Assembly (NCBI GenBank): GCA_937928405.1
Contig: CALFWZ010000049.1
Coordinates: 1-56,220 of the forward strand
From: an uncultured Saprospiraceae bacterium
GTDB taxonomy: Bacteria > Bacteroidota > Bacteroidia > Chitinophagales > Saprospiraceae
Length of the DNA: 56,220 nt
Direction of reading: 5' to 3'
The number at the start of each line of letters is the position of its first letter. Within the stretch, counting starts at the first letter, position 1. Below are positions 8,395 to 17,776 of the stretch, one piece after another. The notes under the pieces were generated by a model. The model saw nothing but the letters and a program-made list of their open reading frames with translations. It made no database searches and had not been told where the DNA came from. The translations under genes and the position numbers were made by a program.

Positions 8395-9921
8395 ATGAGA
8401 GCACTTATGGTTAAAAGGTGGCTGCTATTACCAATGGTAGCCATGATCCTACCATCTTGTAATCAATTGGATTCTATCGCTTCTATTGAAGAGGTGGAAG
8501 TTCAAGCAGATTACGCACTTCCACTAATCAATTCAACCACTTCTATCCGGGATTTACTCGAAGCTTCTGATACGGAGGCCACATTAATCAACACAACGAG
8601 TGATGGAACTTTGGCTTTTAACTATGAGACTACTGGTCCCAAAGTGAAAGCCCAAGAATTGTTTGCGGATATTCCCGACTTTCCGTTTGCCGTTCCGAAC
8701 GAACGCGCAACCGTAGCTGTGGAAATCTTCCCTGGCGTCCAGCTTGAAACCCTGAGACTGAAAAGTGGAACGATGAATTTTCAAATTTATAGTTCTGTTA
8801 CGGATGATGTAAACGTTCAGGTCATTTTTTCTAACCTAATGAAAAATGGTCAGCCCTTTACCTTTACAGAACAACTAATTTATCAAGGACAAGCACCTCA
8901 AGAATTTCAACTCGATCCCATAGATGTCACAGGATATAGTCTCAGTTTAGACAACGAAGAAATGACGGTGGAATATATTGCTACCAAGGTAAGCGATGGC
9001 AGTCGGGTTATGCTCGACGCAGTAGGCGGTTGGGGAAGAAACTGGGCGTATGATTTCGTAGCTGGAAATTTTGCTGCGGATCAATTCGGCATGGAACAAG
9101 ATACCCTAACCATTGATCTATTCGATCTGGGATTTGAGGGAGAATTATCACTGGCCGATCCTCAGTTACATCTTGATTTTGAAAATAGTTTTGGACTAGG
9201 CATTCGTACCCGTATAACGCAATTGACCATGATTAATGCTGCGGGAGCATCTGTTTCGCTGAGCGGTCAATTTGCCCAGGAAGGATTTTTACTAGACGCA
9301 CCAAATTTTAACGAAGTGGGCATGGCTAAATCTAGTACGCTTACGCTAAATAAAGACAATTCCAATATCATAGAGATGTTGGCTATCCAGCCTCAAAAAA
9401 TCATTTATCAATTAAGTGGTGAAATAAACCCTGATAATAATTCAGCTATTGCGTTTATCCAACCACAAAGCAAAATAACTACTTCTATCCGAGCAACGGT
9501 TCCAGCACATGGTACTTTTAAAATGCAAACAACGCAAGAGACCGCAGTTGATTTTGGTCAGCCGGATCAATTGAAATCTGCCAGCTTCAAATTAATTACA
9601 ACCAATGGAATGCCTTTTGGAGCTCAAGTACAATTTTATTTCTTGGATGATAGTAACACCATTCTGGATTCTTTATTTAACAACCAAGAAATGATTCTTA
9701 CCGCTCCATCTCTAGATGCGGATGGATTCCCTGTTACGCCAGCACCTTTGACCACCGAAATCAAAGTACCCAATCATCGACTATCCGCTATGAACCAGAG
9801 CAAAAAGATGCTCATGAAAATTAATTTAGCAACCACCGATAATGGACAAACACCTGCTAAGATCACACCCGATCAAACATTGGGTATAAAACTGGGAGCT
9901 ATTTTATCAATTGAAGAATAA
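8395..9921 (+). CDS. Bacteroidota lipoprotein of unknown function
   Basis: 508 residues. Lipobox ILPSC at about residues 18-22, so predicted outer-membrane or periplasmic lipoprotein. The mature part is beta-rich with repeated short strands and no motif I recognise. It is 56 bp upstream of the DUF5723 gene on the same strand, so the two are probably cotranscribed and may act together at the outer membrane. A start at the second Met (residue 5) is equally possible. Confidence 0.65.
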   Translation: MRALMVKRWLLLPMVAMILPSCNQLDSIASIEEVEVQADYALPLINSTTSIRDLLEASDTEATLINTTSDGTLAFNYETTGPKVKAQELFADIPDFPFAVPNERATVAVEIFPGVQLETLRLKSGTMNFQIYSSVTDDVNVQVIFSNLMKNGQPFTFTEQLIYQGQAPQEFQLDPIDVTGYSLSLDNEEMTVEYIATKVSDGSRVMLDAVGGWGRNWAYDFVAGNFAADQFGMEQDTLTIDLFDLGFEGELSLADPQLHLDFENSFGLGIRTRITQLTMINAAGASVSLSGQFAQEGFLLDAPNFNEVGMAKSSTLTLNKDNSNIIEMLAIQPQKIIYQLSGEINPDNNSAIAFIQPQSKITTSIRATVPAHGTFKMQTTQETAVDFGQPDQLKSASFKLITTNGMPFGAQVQFYFLDDSNTILDSLFNNQEMILTAPSLDADGFPVTPAPLTTEIKVPNHRLSAMNQSKKMLMKINLATTDNGQTPAKITPDQTLGIKLGAILSIEE

Positions 9922-9977
9922 GTTATTTAAAAATAGATTGACGATTTATTTTCAAAAACTTCAATAAAAAAATCAAC

Positions 9978-11378
9978 ATGAAAAAATTTAATATATCTAA
10001 TATCCAAAGCGCCTACCTGTTCGGCAGACAGGGATGGCAAAAATCCTATTGTTTTATTTTAGGAATGATATTTTTAGGAATGGTTCCGCTACAAGGTCAG
10101 GACATCGGCCTCAGCATGATGACCAATCTTTGGCAGACAAATACTTTGAATCCTTCAAAGATGACGGACCGACGATTTGTCTTTAGCTTTCCTGGTATCA
10201 GCGCAAGTATGGGAACTTCCGCATTAACTTATGATAAAATCACTTCTACCAATGCCGAAGGTGAAACAGTCATCATCGCCAATGATTTGATTGATCGTTT
10301 AAAAAATAAGAATACCGTTTGGGCAAATGCCGATATTGAAACTTTCTATTTCGCCTTCGGGGCGGACCGGTGGCAAATTTCTTTAGGGCACGCGCTTAAG
10401 ACAAATACCAGCATGACTTTTCCAAAAGAATTGGCACAACTAGCCTTACAAGGAAACGCAAACTTTCTTGGAGAAACGATCAATATCGCACCTGAATTTA
10501 ATTTTAGCACCTACAGTGAATGGTCCATTGGAACAGCTATTAATTACGATCGCTTTACCTTTGGAGCAAGACTAAAGTTTCTTGGTGGGCTTTCTAATTT
10601 TTCTTCTGGCAACGCAGTGGCTAGCGTATATACCAATGATGCCAGTGTTTATGAATTAACTTTAGCATCTGATTATACCATCAACTCTGCTGGACTTATC
10701 AACCTAACTGGTCTTGAAGGAGACGGTGGCGATATAGATATTAGCACCACAGATATGGATGCCATGGATGCGCTCTTTGGACAAAACAAAGGTTTTGCTA
10801 TTGATCTAGGTGCCACCTTTCATGTCAATGATAAATTAACATTTAGCGGTAGTATACTCGACATAGGAGGAATAAATTGGAAGGAAAATGCCAAGGTATA
10901 TTCTAGTAAAGGTAATTACGAATATAAGGGATTGGACTTATTAAATTTGGTAGAATCAGACGAAGCTGATTTTAGCCAGATTGCGGATACACTCAGCGAG
11001 ATTTTTCAGTTTAATAAAGCCGATCAAAGTTATGGTACACGTCTTGCTTGGCGTACTTACTGGACCGTCAACTATCAGATTTCCGAAAAATTTAGCATCG
11101 GAGGTTTGGTTCATACCCGTAGTCTAAAAGGGGATTTTGATCCAACAGTAGCTGTGAATGCTGCTATAGACTTAGGACGTTGGTGGACCGTAGGGACCAA
11201 TCTTAGTCATGGAAAATCAACTGGCTTTGCCATTGGAGCTAACACAGCCCTGCGGCTCGGTCCAGCACAATTATTCTTTGCAACGGATAATTTACCAGCC
11301 ATGTTTAATTTGGTTAACAATAGTTATGCACATGTAAGGCTAGGCATGAATCTCGCCTTCGGAAAACGGGACGATTAA
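9978..11378 (+). CDS. DUF5723-family predicted outer-membrane beta-barrel protein
   Basis: 466 residues. A hydrophobic signal segment (FILGMIFLGMVPLQGQ, about 26-41) is preceded by an unusually long polar N-terminus. The mature protein begins with a pattern of the DUF5723 family (NTLNPSKMTDRRFVFSFPGISAS) and shows alternating amphipathic strands with a C-terminal aromatic-rich end (YAHVRLGMNLAFGKRDD), as expected for a barrel. The partner lipoprotein gene is directly upstream. Transport role not determinable. Confidence 0.75.
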   Translation: MKKFNISNIQSAYLFGRQGWQKSYCFILGMIFLGMVPLQGQDIGLSMMTNLWQTNTLNPSKMTDRRFVFSFPGISASMGTSALTYDKITSTNAEGETVIIANDLIDRLKNKNTVWANADIETFYFAFGADRWQISLGHALKTNTSMTFPKELAQLALQGNANFLGETINIAPEFNFSTYSEWSIGTAINYDRFTFGARLKFLGGLSNFSSGNAVASVYTNDASVYELTLASDYTINSAGLINLTGLEGDGGDIDISTTDMDAMDALFGQNKGFAIDLGATFHVNDKLTFSGSILDIGGINWKENAKVYSSKGNYEYKGLDLLNLVESDEADFSQIADTLSEIFQFNKADQSYGTRLAWRTYWTVNYQISEKFSIGGLVHTRSLKGDFDPTVAVNAAIDLGRWWTVGTNLSHGKSTGFAIGANTALRLGPAQLFFATDNLPAMFNLVNNSYAHVRLGMNLAFGKRDD

Positions 11379-11439
11379 ATATTAATGCGAATCATGGTTT
11401 AAAACACTAATTGGAATCATATTATTTAGCTATTTGCTA

Positions 11440-11900
11440 GGGTGTTCAATTATGAGAAAAAACTCCTGCAATTTTCCCTAAAAGAAACAGGTTGCAATTT
11501 TTTTAAATTTTATATCCAAATAAATTTTTATTGTTCATTTTTTTGCAGAAAAAAAACGAAACAAAAAATCTGCCGCCTGTAGTATTTTTCGAATTCGGAG
11601 CGTCTAATAAAATATCAAGCCGAATAAACTCGCTTTGAGATTCTATTTTTTAATTTAAATTACTGATTATCAATTATTTACTTTTTATTTAGCAGCTGTT
11701 TAGCTCATACAGTATTCGTCTTAAGACATTTTATTAATGCACCGAATGGAAAAAAACTAAAGGTCGGGATCTTTTCATCGCCGGAACAATTCCAGTTATT
11801 AACAAAATGCTATTGTGCAGAAATTTTTATTAGAGCTCGATTTTATTGTCAAAAAGTGCAAGAAGAAATTTTTCATCCTTATAGAGTAGATTCAGCACCC
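11440..11900. mobile_element. Candidate MITE-like element with 13-bp direct repeats
   Basis: 461 bp beginning GGGTGTTCAAT and ending ATTCAGCACCC: the ends are imperfect inverted repeats (9 of 11). The flanks are perfect 13-bp direct repeats, TAGCTATTTGCTA at 11427-11439 and 11901-11913, as expected from target duplication. Removing the element and one repeat restores a continuous left arm of the hairpin that follows. No transposase is encoded. Its interior (about 11535-11795) is homologous to a second copy at 41704-41975. The long duplication would fit mobilisation by an IS4-group transposase, but that is inference. Confidence 0.55.
11535..11795 (-). repeat. Dispersed non-coding repeat, copy 1
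   Basis: The reverse complement aligns over about 260 bp with 41704-41975. Shared blocks include GCATTAATAAAATGTCTTAA, GAATACTGTATGAGCTA, GCGAGTTTATTC, TTCGAAAAAT and the GCAGATTTTTT ... TTTCGTTTTTTTTCTGC segment. This copy lacks the 30-bp palindrome that interrupts that last segment in copy 2. Confidence 0.75.
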
Positions 11901-11902
11901 TA

Positions 11903-11965
11903 GCTATTTGCTATTTGCCTTCTTTAATCGCGATCGAGGGAAGCCAATAGCAAAATGCAAATAGC
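11903..11965. repeat. Long hairpin, probable terminator of flanking genes
   Basis: GCTATTTGC (11903-11911) pairs with GCAAATAGC (11957-11965), and the inner part TTTGCCTTC pairs loosely with GAAGCCAATAG. The plus strand continues into CATTTTTAC. It belongs to a loosely defined family of intergenic hairpins with loops resembling TTCTATCGC seen elsewhere in the window. Confidence 0.5.
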
Positions 11966-12063
11966 ATTTTTACAGGCTAGTTTTGATTCTAAATTGAATT
12001 TTAACTCCTGATTTGCATTATTAGATTATAAAAACAAAAAAATACTTCTTGGGAATAAGATTT

Positions 12064-14790
12064 TTATTTCAATATAAAAACCTTCTCAACATGAGATTTT
12101 TCTCCAATCTTCACTTCTAAAAGGTAGGTTCCACTTCCCAAATGGGAGAGGTCTAGTATTTCGTTCGCATCATCATCATTTGGGGTAATAAATTCGCCAC
12201 TATCTAGGAGCTTACCATCTGGACTGTAAATCGTCCAAGCCAGTGCTTGTCCATTGATTTCTTGCATATTAATTTTGACAAGGCCATGGGTTGGATTTGG
12301 AAAAATAGTTACGGTACGTAAGACAGGAAAGAATTGTTCAGTAAGATTACTATAGTCGTAGGATCCATCCTCATAGTCAATCTGTAAACGATAAAAATTG
12401 GCGCCATTATCTGGATTAACATCTTCAAACTCATAGATTCCAGGTCCGTTGACAGCTATGGTTCCTATCTCCCATTCTCCGATTGATGAAGTTAGTCTTT
12501 GTACCTTAATATCTTTTATGTTATCCACCTCATTCATTGACCAAGACAATAAAATGGAGTTTGCTTTTCCTGCGGCTTTCAAATTATAATTGACTCCATT
12601 GGCCTCACAATTGGGATAAATAGTTACTTCATCATCTGTTTTTAGACCTTGCGGATCAGTGACACTCAATCGAATTCTATAATAATATAATTCGTCATTA
12701 CAGCCCAAGGGACTAATGAAAGTATGAGTCGTCCGATTGGTATCTATGGGTTCGGGATGAGCATGCGCATTGTGATGTAGAAAAGTTTGCCAAGCATAAG
12801 ATAAGTCGGCATCTTGGCTTTCCATATCCGTTACTTCAGCCGCTAATTTTTGAGCAGTAGCGCCCGAAACTGGATATAAATTCGCAGAGGGAATACTATT
12901 AATATCAACTGTGGGAGGAGAATTATTAACAGATACTACTACTTGTTTTTCTGCTTTTTTCCCTAACGAGTCCGTCAGTTCTAAGCGCACTTGAAAAGAT
13001 TTGGCTATACCATTTTCTACCGTAAAAGTATGTTCTGGATTTTCTACATCAGAAAAATTTTCATCATCAAAATCCCAGTAAAACTCAAAAGGAATTCCTT
13101 TGGGGTGATAGGAAGCCTCGGCATTAAATTGAATAGTCAGCGGACTGTTTCCCCAGATGGTATCCTGCGTAACCACCGGTACCGGAGGTGGATTAATACC
13201 ATAGGCAATTTTATACAATCGACCATTGAGCACATCTGTATAATAAATATTTTGATTCTGAGGATTAAACGCTAGCGAAACAATATTTCCTTCAAAATTA
13301 ACAAAACTATCCACCTGAAGTAATTGGTATGTTTCATCGAATTTCATGACTTTGATCCAACCACTATAATCCGCTATCCACAAACTATTATTATAGCTTT
13401 CTGGTAATTTTCCTTCTTCGTACCAAAATCCAGCCATCGCCGAAAATCCGGAAAAATTATCTCCGCTGACGCTCCCATTTGCATCTGCTAATTCGGTTAA
13501 TACCTTTTCTCCATTATCATTGAAAGAAGCTATTCTGGTATTTAAGGGAAGGTTCCATAATTTATGACTATAATCAAATAATGGCCAGTGATGATAAAAA
13601 CGGGGAATCGAAACGTCAATCCGTCGGTTGTCGTCGCAGGGGTTCTGCCACCGATAATTGCCATCCTGCTGAGCAGGCAATAATAAATCCTGAAAATCAA
13701 AAAACGCTTTATCACAATTCCCAGACTGAAAAAGTGGATTGATGGCATCCTGATTTTGTCTGAGTCTCCCACTCCAAGAAGTGGTAGAATGTCCTTCATA
13801 AATTGGCCACCCACAGTTGAGTCCTCCTTGATCGATATAATTAATCTCTTCCCAGGCACCATCTCCCACATCTCCAAAAATAATGATTCCCGGATCTCCT
13901 TGACCAATTTCATGCGCTCCAGTACCCGGAATCACCGTCATCCGAAATGGATTGCGAATACCCAACGTCCAAACCAAGGATTGTGGAGATCTGGGCTTAG
14001 CAACATCATACCAAGGGTTATCGGATAGTCCTTCTCCTGATCCTGGATCAAGGCGAAGAATTTTACCATTAAAAGATTGCAACATCTGCGCTCGAAAAGC
14101 TCCCACTTCTTCTTCTGGTCGAAGGAATCCCTCATCCAGAGCCTGTTGTATATGAAAATCGCCAGCAAATTGTTCTACGAAATCAGGTCCACCATCGCCC
14201 GTAGAGGCCAATAAACTCCCATCATCTCCAAAAACCAAACTTCCAATACCATGCAAATTATTAGGAATGGGAATTCCATCTGTCTTTGTTTCTCCTAATA
14301 ATACCTTACGACTATCATAAGCGGCCTTCCTAAAACTAGTTGACTCATCCGCCGTAAATCGGGTAATCCGAGCGATGGTCGCTTGATTAATAACAGTAGA
14401 GTCTGTGGAATATTGAGGTGTCCCAAAATGAAACAAATGATGTCGATCTACGGTGTACATGCAATAAACATGACCATTAAATAAAAAATCTGGATCCAGT
14501 GCAAACCCCAACAAACCATGATCTCTCCATTCTGCCACTTCCTCTGACAAATCTAAAAAAGGCGCTGGCTGTCGAACATCGTTTGAATCGACCAACCATA
14601 CGATCCCTCCCTTTTCCCAAACATAACCAAAGCCACGATCGTCAAAAGTAACTCCTACCGGCAAGGAATACTCATCCATTTCTTCTAGAAAAAATTCATC
14701 GGGAAATTGCGCAAAAAGCGTATTAAAGGACAACAGGAAGAACGCAAAAAGCAATAGTCGAATTGGAAATTTCACTGGTCGAGAAATCAT
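12064..14790 (-). CDS. Secreted glucose/sorbosone dehydrogenase-like protein with PKD domain and T9SS sorting domain
   Basis: 908 residues. Signal peptide (PIRLLLFAFFLLSFNTLFAQ), then a six-bladed propeller of the PQQ-dependent sugar dehydrogenase type (about 35-530) with typical segments DHGLLGFALDPDF, HGIGSLVFGDDGSLLASTGDG and WTLGIRNPFRMT. A PKD domain follows (about 545-625, FYWDFDDENFSDVENPEHTF), then a fibronectin-like region, and a type A sorting domain at the end (FPNPTHGLVKINMQ ... GSGTYLLEVKIGEKSHVEKVF). It is predicted to be exported through the type IX system and anchored or released outside the cell to oxidise sugars. Substrate and cofactor are not determinable; some relatives lack PQQ. 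Confidence 0.87.
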   Translation of the reverse strand: MISRPVKFPIRLLLFAFFLLSFNTLFAQFPDEFFLEEMDEYSLPVGVTFDDRGFGYVWEKGGIVWLVDSNDVRQPAPFLDLSEEVAEWRDHGLLGFALDPDFLFNGHVYCMYTVDRHHLFHFGTPQYSTDSTVINQATIARITRFTADESTSFRKAAYDSRKVLLGETKTDGIPIPNNLHGIGSLVFGDDGSLLASTGDGGPDFVEQFAGDFHIQQALDEGFLRPEEEVGAFRAQMLQSFNGKILRLDPGSGEGLSDNPWYDVAKPRSPQSLVWTLGIRNPFRMTVIPGTGAHEIGQGDPGIIIFGDVGDGAWEEINYIDQGGLNCGWPIYEGHSTTSWSGRLRQNQDAINPLFQSGNCDKAFFDFQDLLLPAQQDGNYRWQNPCDDNRRIDVSIPRFYHHWPLFDYSHKLWNLPLNTRIASFNDNGEKVLTELADANGSVSGDNFSGFSAMAGFWYEEGKLPESYNNSLWIADYSGWIKVMKFDETYQLLQVDSFVNFEGNIVSLAFNPQNQNIYYTDVLNGRLYKIAYGINPPPVPVVTQDTIWGNSPLTIQFNAEASYHPKGIPFEFYWDFDDENFSDVENPEHTFTVENGIAKSFQVRLELTDSLGKKAEKQVVVSVNNSPPTVDINSIPSANLYPVSGATAQKLAAEVTDMESQDADLSYAWQTFLHHNAHAHPEPIDTNRTTHTFISPLGCNDELYYYRIRLSVTDPQGLKTDDEVTIYPNCEANGVNYNLKAAGKANSILLSWSMNEVDNIKDIKVQRLTSSIGEWEIGTIAVNGPGIYEFEDVNPDNGANFYRLQIDYEDGSYDYSNLTEQFFPVLRTVTIFPNPTHGLVKINMQEINGQALAWTIYSPDGKLLDSGEFITPNDDDANEILDLSHLGSGTYLLEVKIGEKSHVEKVFILK

Positions 14791-14981
14791 AAAACTTATT
14801 TGAAGGTTACAGGTAACTCCTATAGTTTAAATATACAGAAAATTCGAAAGGGAAAAAATTGAGTTGGTAATGATTGGGTAAAAATCAAGGGATTTGTAGA
14901 AAGTGGAACATTTTTGATCAATCCAGAATGAAGGTAAAACGTAGCAAATTTCAAATAAAAATATTCTATCATATCAATGAA

Positions 14982-15010
14982 GTTGTTTATAACAAAATTC
15001 CGTACCTTCG
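14982..15010 (+). promoter_or_regulatory. Bacteroidota-type promoter of hldD
   Basis: A -33-like GTTG (14982-14985), 17-bp spacing, and a -7 box TACCTTCG (15003-15010) close to TAnnTTTG. It leaves a leader of only a few bases before the ATG at 15021, and supports that start over one further upstream. Confidence 0.5.
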
Positions 15011-15020
15011 CAAAAAAAAC

Positions 15021-15977
15021 ATGATCGTAGTAACCGGCGCCCTTGGCTTTATCGGCAGCAATCTCATCCAACAACTCAACCAACTTGGTTTAGGAAAAAA
15101 GATCGTTGCCGTTGATGATTTTTATAAAGAGGAAAAAGAAGTAAACCTCAAAGGCCAATACATTCAAGAATGGATACATCGAGATATTTTTATTCAGATT
15201 TTCAAAGAAATGCCCTCGCAGATTGACTTTGTCTTTCATCTCGGCGCCCGTACGGATACGACTGAAAAAGATAAAAAAATATTCAAACAATTAAATGTAG
15301 AATACTCCAAAGACATTTGGAATATTTGTGTTCAACATCAGATTCCACTAGTCTACGCCTCTAGTGCTGCTACTTACGGCAACGGCGATCAAGGCTATAA
15401 AGATCACCATGCGGGCATCAAAAAACTAAAACCGCTGAATCCTTATGGCAAATCTAAACAAGACTTTGATATTTGGGCATTGAGTCAAAAAGAAACACCA
15501 CCTTTCTGGGTAGGCATGAAATTTTTTAATGTCTACGGACCTCGCGAAACGATGAAAGGTAGAATGGCCTCCGTCATTTTTCACGCCGTGCCACAAATCA
15601 AAAATAATGGTTCTTTAAAATTATTTAAATCCCACAAAAAAGGAATCGCACACGGCCAACAACAACGAGATTTTATTTTTGTCCAAGATGTGATTAATGT
15701 TTTGATATTTTTTTATAAAAATTCAAAACCTTCCAAAAACGGTATCTATAACGTCGGAACAGGTAAGGCTCGCAGCTTTGAGGATCTAGCACGCGCTACC
15801 TTCAAAGCTTTAAAAGTAAAACCTAATATCGAGTATATCGACATGCCTAAAGATCTCCGAAAAACGTATCAATACTTCACACAAGCGGAAGTCAGTAAAC
15901 TACGGAAAGCAGGCTATAAAAAAGCGTTTACTAGCTTAGAAGATGGTGTAAAAAAATATGTGGAGGAGGCGTTTTAG
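15021..15977 (+). CDS. hldD: ADP-L-glycero-D-manno-heptose 6-epimerase
   Basis: 318-residue NAD(P)-dependent sugar-nucleotide epimerase that makes the heptose donor for lipopolysaccharide core. The Rossmann motif TGALGFIGSN is at residues 5-14, and the short-chain dehydrogenase catalytic YGKSK and the preceding YASSAATYG are present; length matches HldD (about 310). The open frame extends 49 codons upstream, but I chose the ATG at 15021 because the Rossmann fold begins right there and a promoter lies between. Single gene with no heptose pathway neighbours here. RfaD is the older name. Confidence 0.9.
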   Translation: MIVVTGALGFIGSNLIQQLNQLGLGKKIVAVDDFYKEEKEVNLKGQYIQEWIHRDIFIQIFKEMPSQIDFVFHLGARTDTTEKDKKIFKQLNVEYSKDIWNICVQHQIPLVYASSAATYGNGDQGYKDHHAGIKKLKPLNPYGKSKQDFDIWALSQKETPPFWVGMKFFNVYGPRETMKGRMASVIFHAVPQIKNNGSLKLFKSHKKGIAHGQQQRDFIFVQDVINVLIFFYKNSKPSKNGIYNVGTGKARSFEDLARATFKALKVKPNIEYIDMPKDLRKTYQYFTQAEVSKLRKAGYKKAFTSLEDGVKKYVEEAF

Positions 15978-15999
15978 AATCCGGCAGGCAGGCGGAATC
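15977..15999. repeat. GC-rich CCGGCAGGCAGGCGG palindrome remnant
   Basis: A GC-rich block (GAATCCGGCAGGCAGGCGG) in AT-rich DNA just after hldD. It shares CGGCAGG/CCTGCCG with the elements at 49292-49312 and 54076-54096 but only one arm is well formed. Confidence 0.5.
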
Positions 16000-16074
16000 A
16001 AAATCAACCGCAACTGCAAATTTTAAAACCAAGAACTTCTTTCGAATCCGTGAGAAAGTTGAGGTTAAAAAACA

Positions 16075-17730
16075 CTAACCAACCACCTTCTTGACAATCC
16101 TTCCCTCCCAAGGCTGCAACCAGTTTTCTTTTCCAGCAACCACATTATAATTTCCAATCAATAGCTCAACAGATCCTGTCCATTCAAACTCCACTTCTTT
16201 TTCACTACAATTGAGAAGAATAAAATAGGTATCCGTTTCGTCTTGACGAGCATAGCAAAATAACAACTCATGATCGGGCATTAGATCCTGGAACGTTCCA
16301 TAAATTAAGGTCCGGTGTGCCTTGCGGAATTGCAACATTTTTTGATAAAAATAGAAAATAGAATTAGGATCATCTAAAGCGGCCGCTACATTGATTTCCC
16401 GATAGTTTGGATTGACTTTAATCCACGGTTCTCCATCTGTAAAACCTGCCTGTGGACGATCGTTCCAATGCATGGGTGTTCGAACATTATCACGTCCATT
16501 GACATGAACTGCTTTCAAGAATGCATCTAAATCTTCGCCGCTTTCTTTGGCTTGTTTATAAAAATTATGAATTTCTACATCACGATAATCTTCTATTTTG
16601 TCAAAGGCAACATTGGTCATTCCAATTTCAGTGCCTTGGTACAGACAAGGTGTACCACGCATCGACAATAAGAGCATGGCAAAAAGTTTGGCGGAAGCTG
16701 CTCGATATATTCCATCATTACCCCAACGAGAAACGATCCGTGGAAAATCATGATTGTCCAAAAATATATTAATCCAGCCCTCGTTTCCAATCGCTTTGTC
16801 CCAGTTCGTAAATACCTTTTTAAAATCAATAAAGTTTTTTTCAATTACGTCAAAACGACCGCCCGGCCCGTGGTCCATAAACATATGACCAAAATGAAAA
16901 ACCATATTCAGTTCCTTTCGATCTTTACCGACATAATCTAGTACCACCTTTTCATCAATCCCAGGACCTTCCCCGACTGTCATTACATCATACTTTCCCA
17001 TGACCTCTCGGTACATTTCCTGTAAAAATTCGTGCATTCGAGGTCCATTAGCATAGACATCTGAAATGATGACATTAAAATCTTCAGACTTCGCGTCCGC
17101 CAACGGAAAACGTTTGGAAATAACAGAGATGACATCCATCCGAAAACCATCTACCCCTTTGTCCAGCCAAAAGCGCATCAGTTTATAAATCTCTTCTCGA
17201 ACCTTTGGGTTTTCCCAATTGAGGTCCGGCTGTTTTTTGGTAAATAAATGAAGATAATATTCTTCCGTAGCTTGGTCATATTCCCAAGTGCTGCCAGCAA
17301 AAAAGGATCGCCAATTGGTTGGTGGTTTTCCATTCTCGGCAGGACGCCAATGGTAATAATCTCGGTACGGATTGTCTTTCGATTTTCGAGATTCCTCAAA
17401 CCACTTATGTTCATCACTAGTATGATTGACCACCAAATCCATCAACAATTTCATTCCTCGTGCGTGTACACCAGCCAACAATTCGTCAAAATCGGCCATC
17501 GTTCCGAATTCGTCCATGATCTTATAATAATCACTGATATCATAACCATTATCATCATTGGGCGATTGATAAACGGGACTTAACCAGAGGATGTCCACGC
17601 CTAATTTTTTTAGATAATCTAATTTTTCTAAAATCCCACGTAGATCGCCGATCCCATCCCCGTTGCTATCGTTAAAACTCCGAGGGTAAATCTGATAGAT
17701 GACCTGTTCTTTCCACCAGTTCGTGTCCAT
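16075..17730 (-). CDS. GH13 alpha-glucosidase / oligo-1,6-glucosidase
   Basis: 551-residue cytoplasmic alpha-amylase-family hydrolase. All four GH13 motifs are present: DLVVNHTSDEH (region I), GFRMDVISVI with the nucleophile Asp (II), MTVGEGPG with the acid/base Glu (III) and FLDNHDFPR (IV). The opening WWKEQVIYQIYPRSFNDSNGDGIGDL (abbreviated match) is classic for alpha-glucosidases that cut short malto- or isomalto-oligosaccharides. I chose the ATG at 17730, 23 codons into the open frame, because family homology starts there. No signal peptide. It lies 46 bp downstream of the toroid hydrolase gene, suggesting a two-gene sugar unit. Exact linkage specificity is not determinable. Confidence 0.9.
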   Translation of the reverse strand: MDTNWWKEQVIYQIYPRSFNDSNGDGIGDLRGILEKLDYLKKLGVDILWLSPVYQSPNDDNGYDISDYYKIMDEFGTMADFDELLAGVHARGMKLLMDLVVNHTSDEHKWFEESRKSKDNPYRDYYHWRPAENGKPPTNWRSFFAGSTWEYDQATEEYYLHLFTKKQPDLNWENPKVREEIYKLMRFWLDKGVDGFRMDVISVISKRFPLADAKSEDFNVIISDVYANGPRMHEFLQEMYREVMGKYDVMTVGEGPGIDEKVVLDYVGKDRKELNMVFHFGHMFMDHGPGGRFDVIEKNFIDFKKVFTNWDKAIGNEGWINIFLDNHDFPRIVSRWGNDGIYRAASAKLFAMLLLSMRGTPCLYQGTEIGMTNVAFDKIEDYRDVEIHNFYKQAKESGEDLDAFLKAVHVNGRDNVRTPMHWNDRPQAGFTDGEPWIKVNPNYREINVAAALDDPNSIFYFYQKMLQFRKAHRTLIYGTFQDLMPDHELLFCYARQDETDTYFILLNCSEKEVEFEWTGSVELLIGNYNVVAGKENWLQPWEGRIVKKVVG

Positions 17731-17776
17731 AAAAGATAAAATTTTAATTGTGTATGACAAATTTTCTATTACTTGC

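Larger units (their letters stand above)
11379..12063. other. Non-coding region with an inserted MITE-like element
   Basis: 685 bp with no credible gene between DUF5723 (+) and the sugar dehydrogenase gene (-). It contains a candidate non-autonomous element (11440-11900) flanked by 13-bp direct repeats, and a large hairpin (arms from about 11903 to 11965) that probably ended transcription of one or both flanking genes. Confidence 0.7.

Noticed and set aside
14874..15020. 49-codon N-terminal extension of HldD
   Set aside because: The Rossmann motif begins right after the ATG at 15021, and a promoter-like -7 box lies inside the supposed extension.
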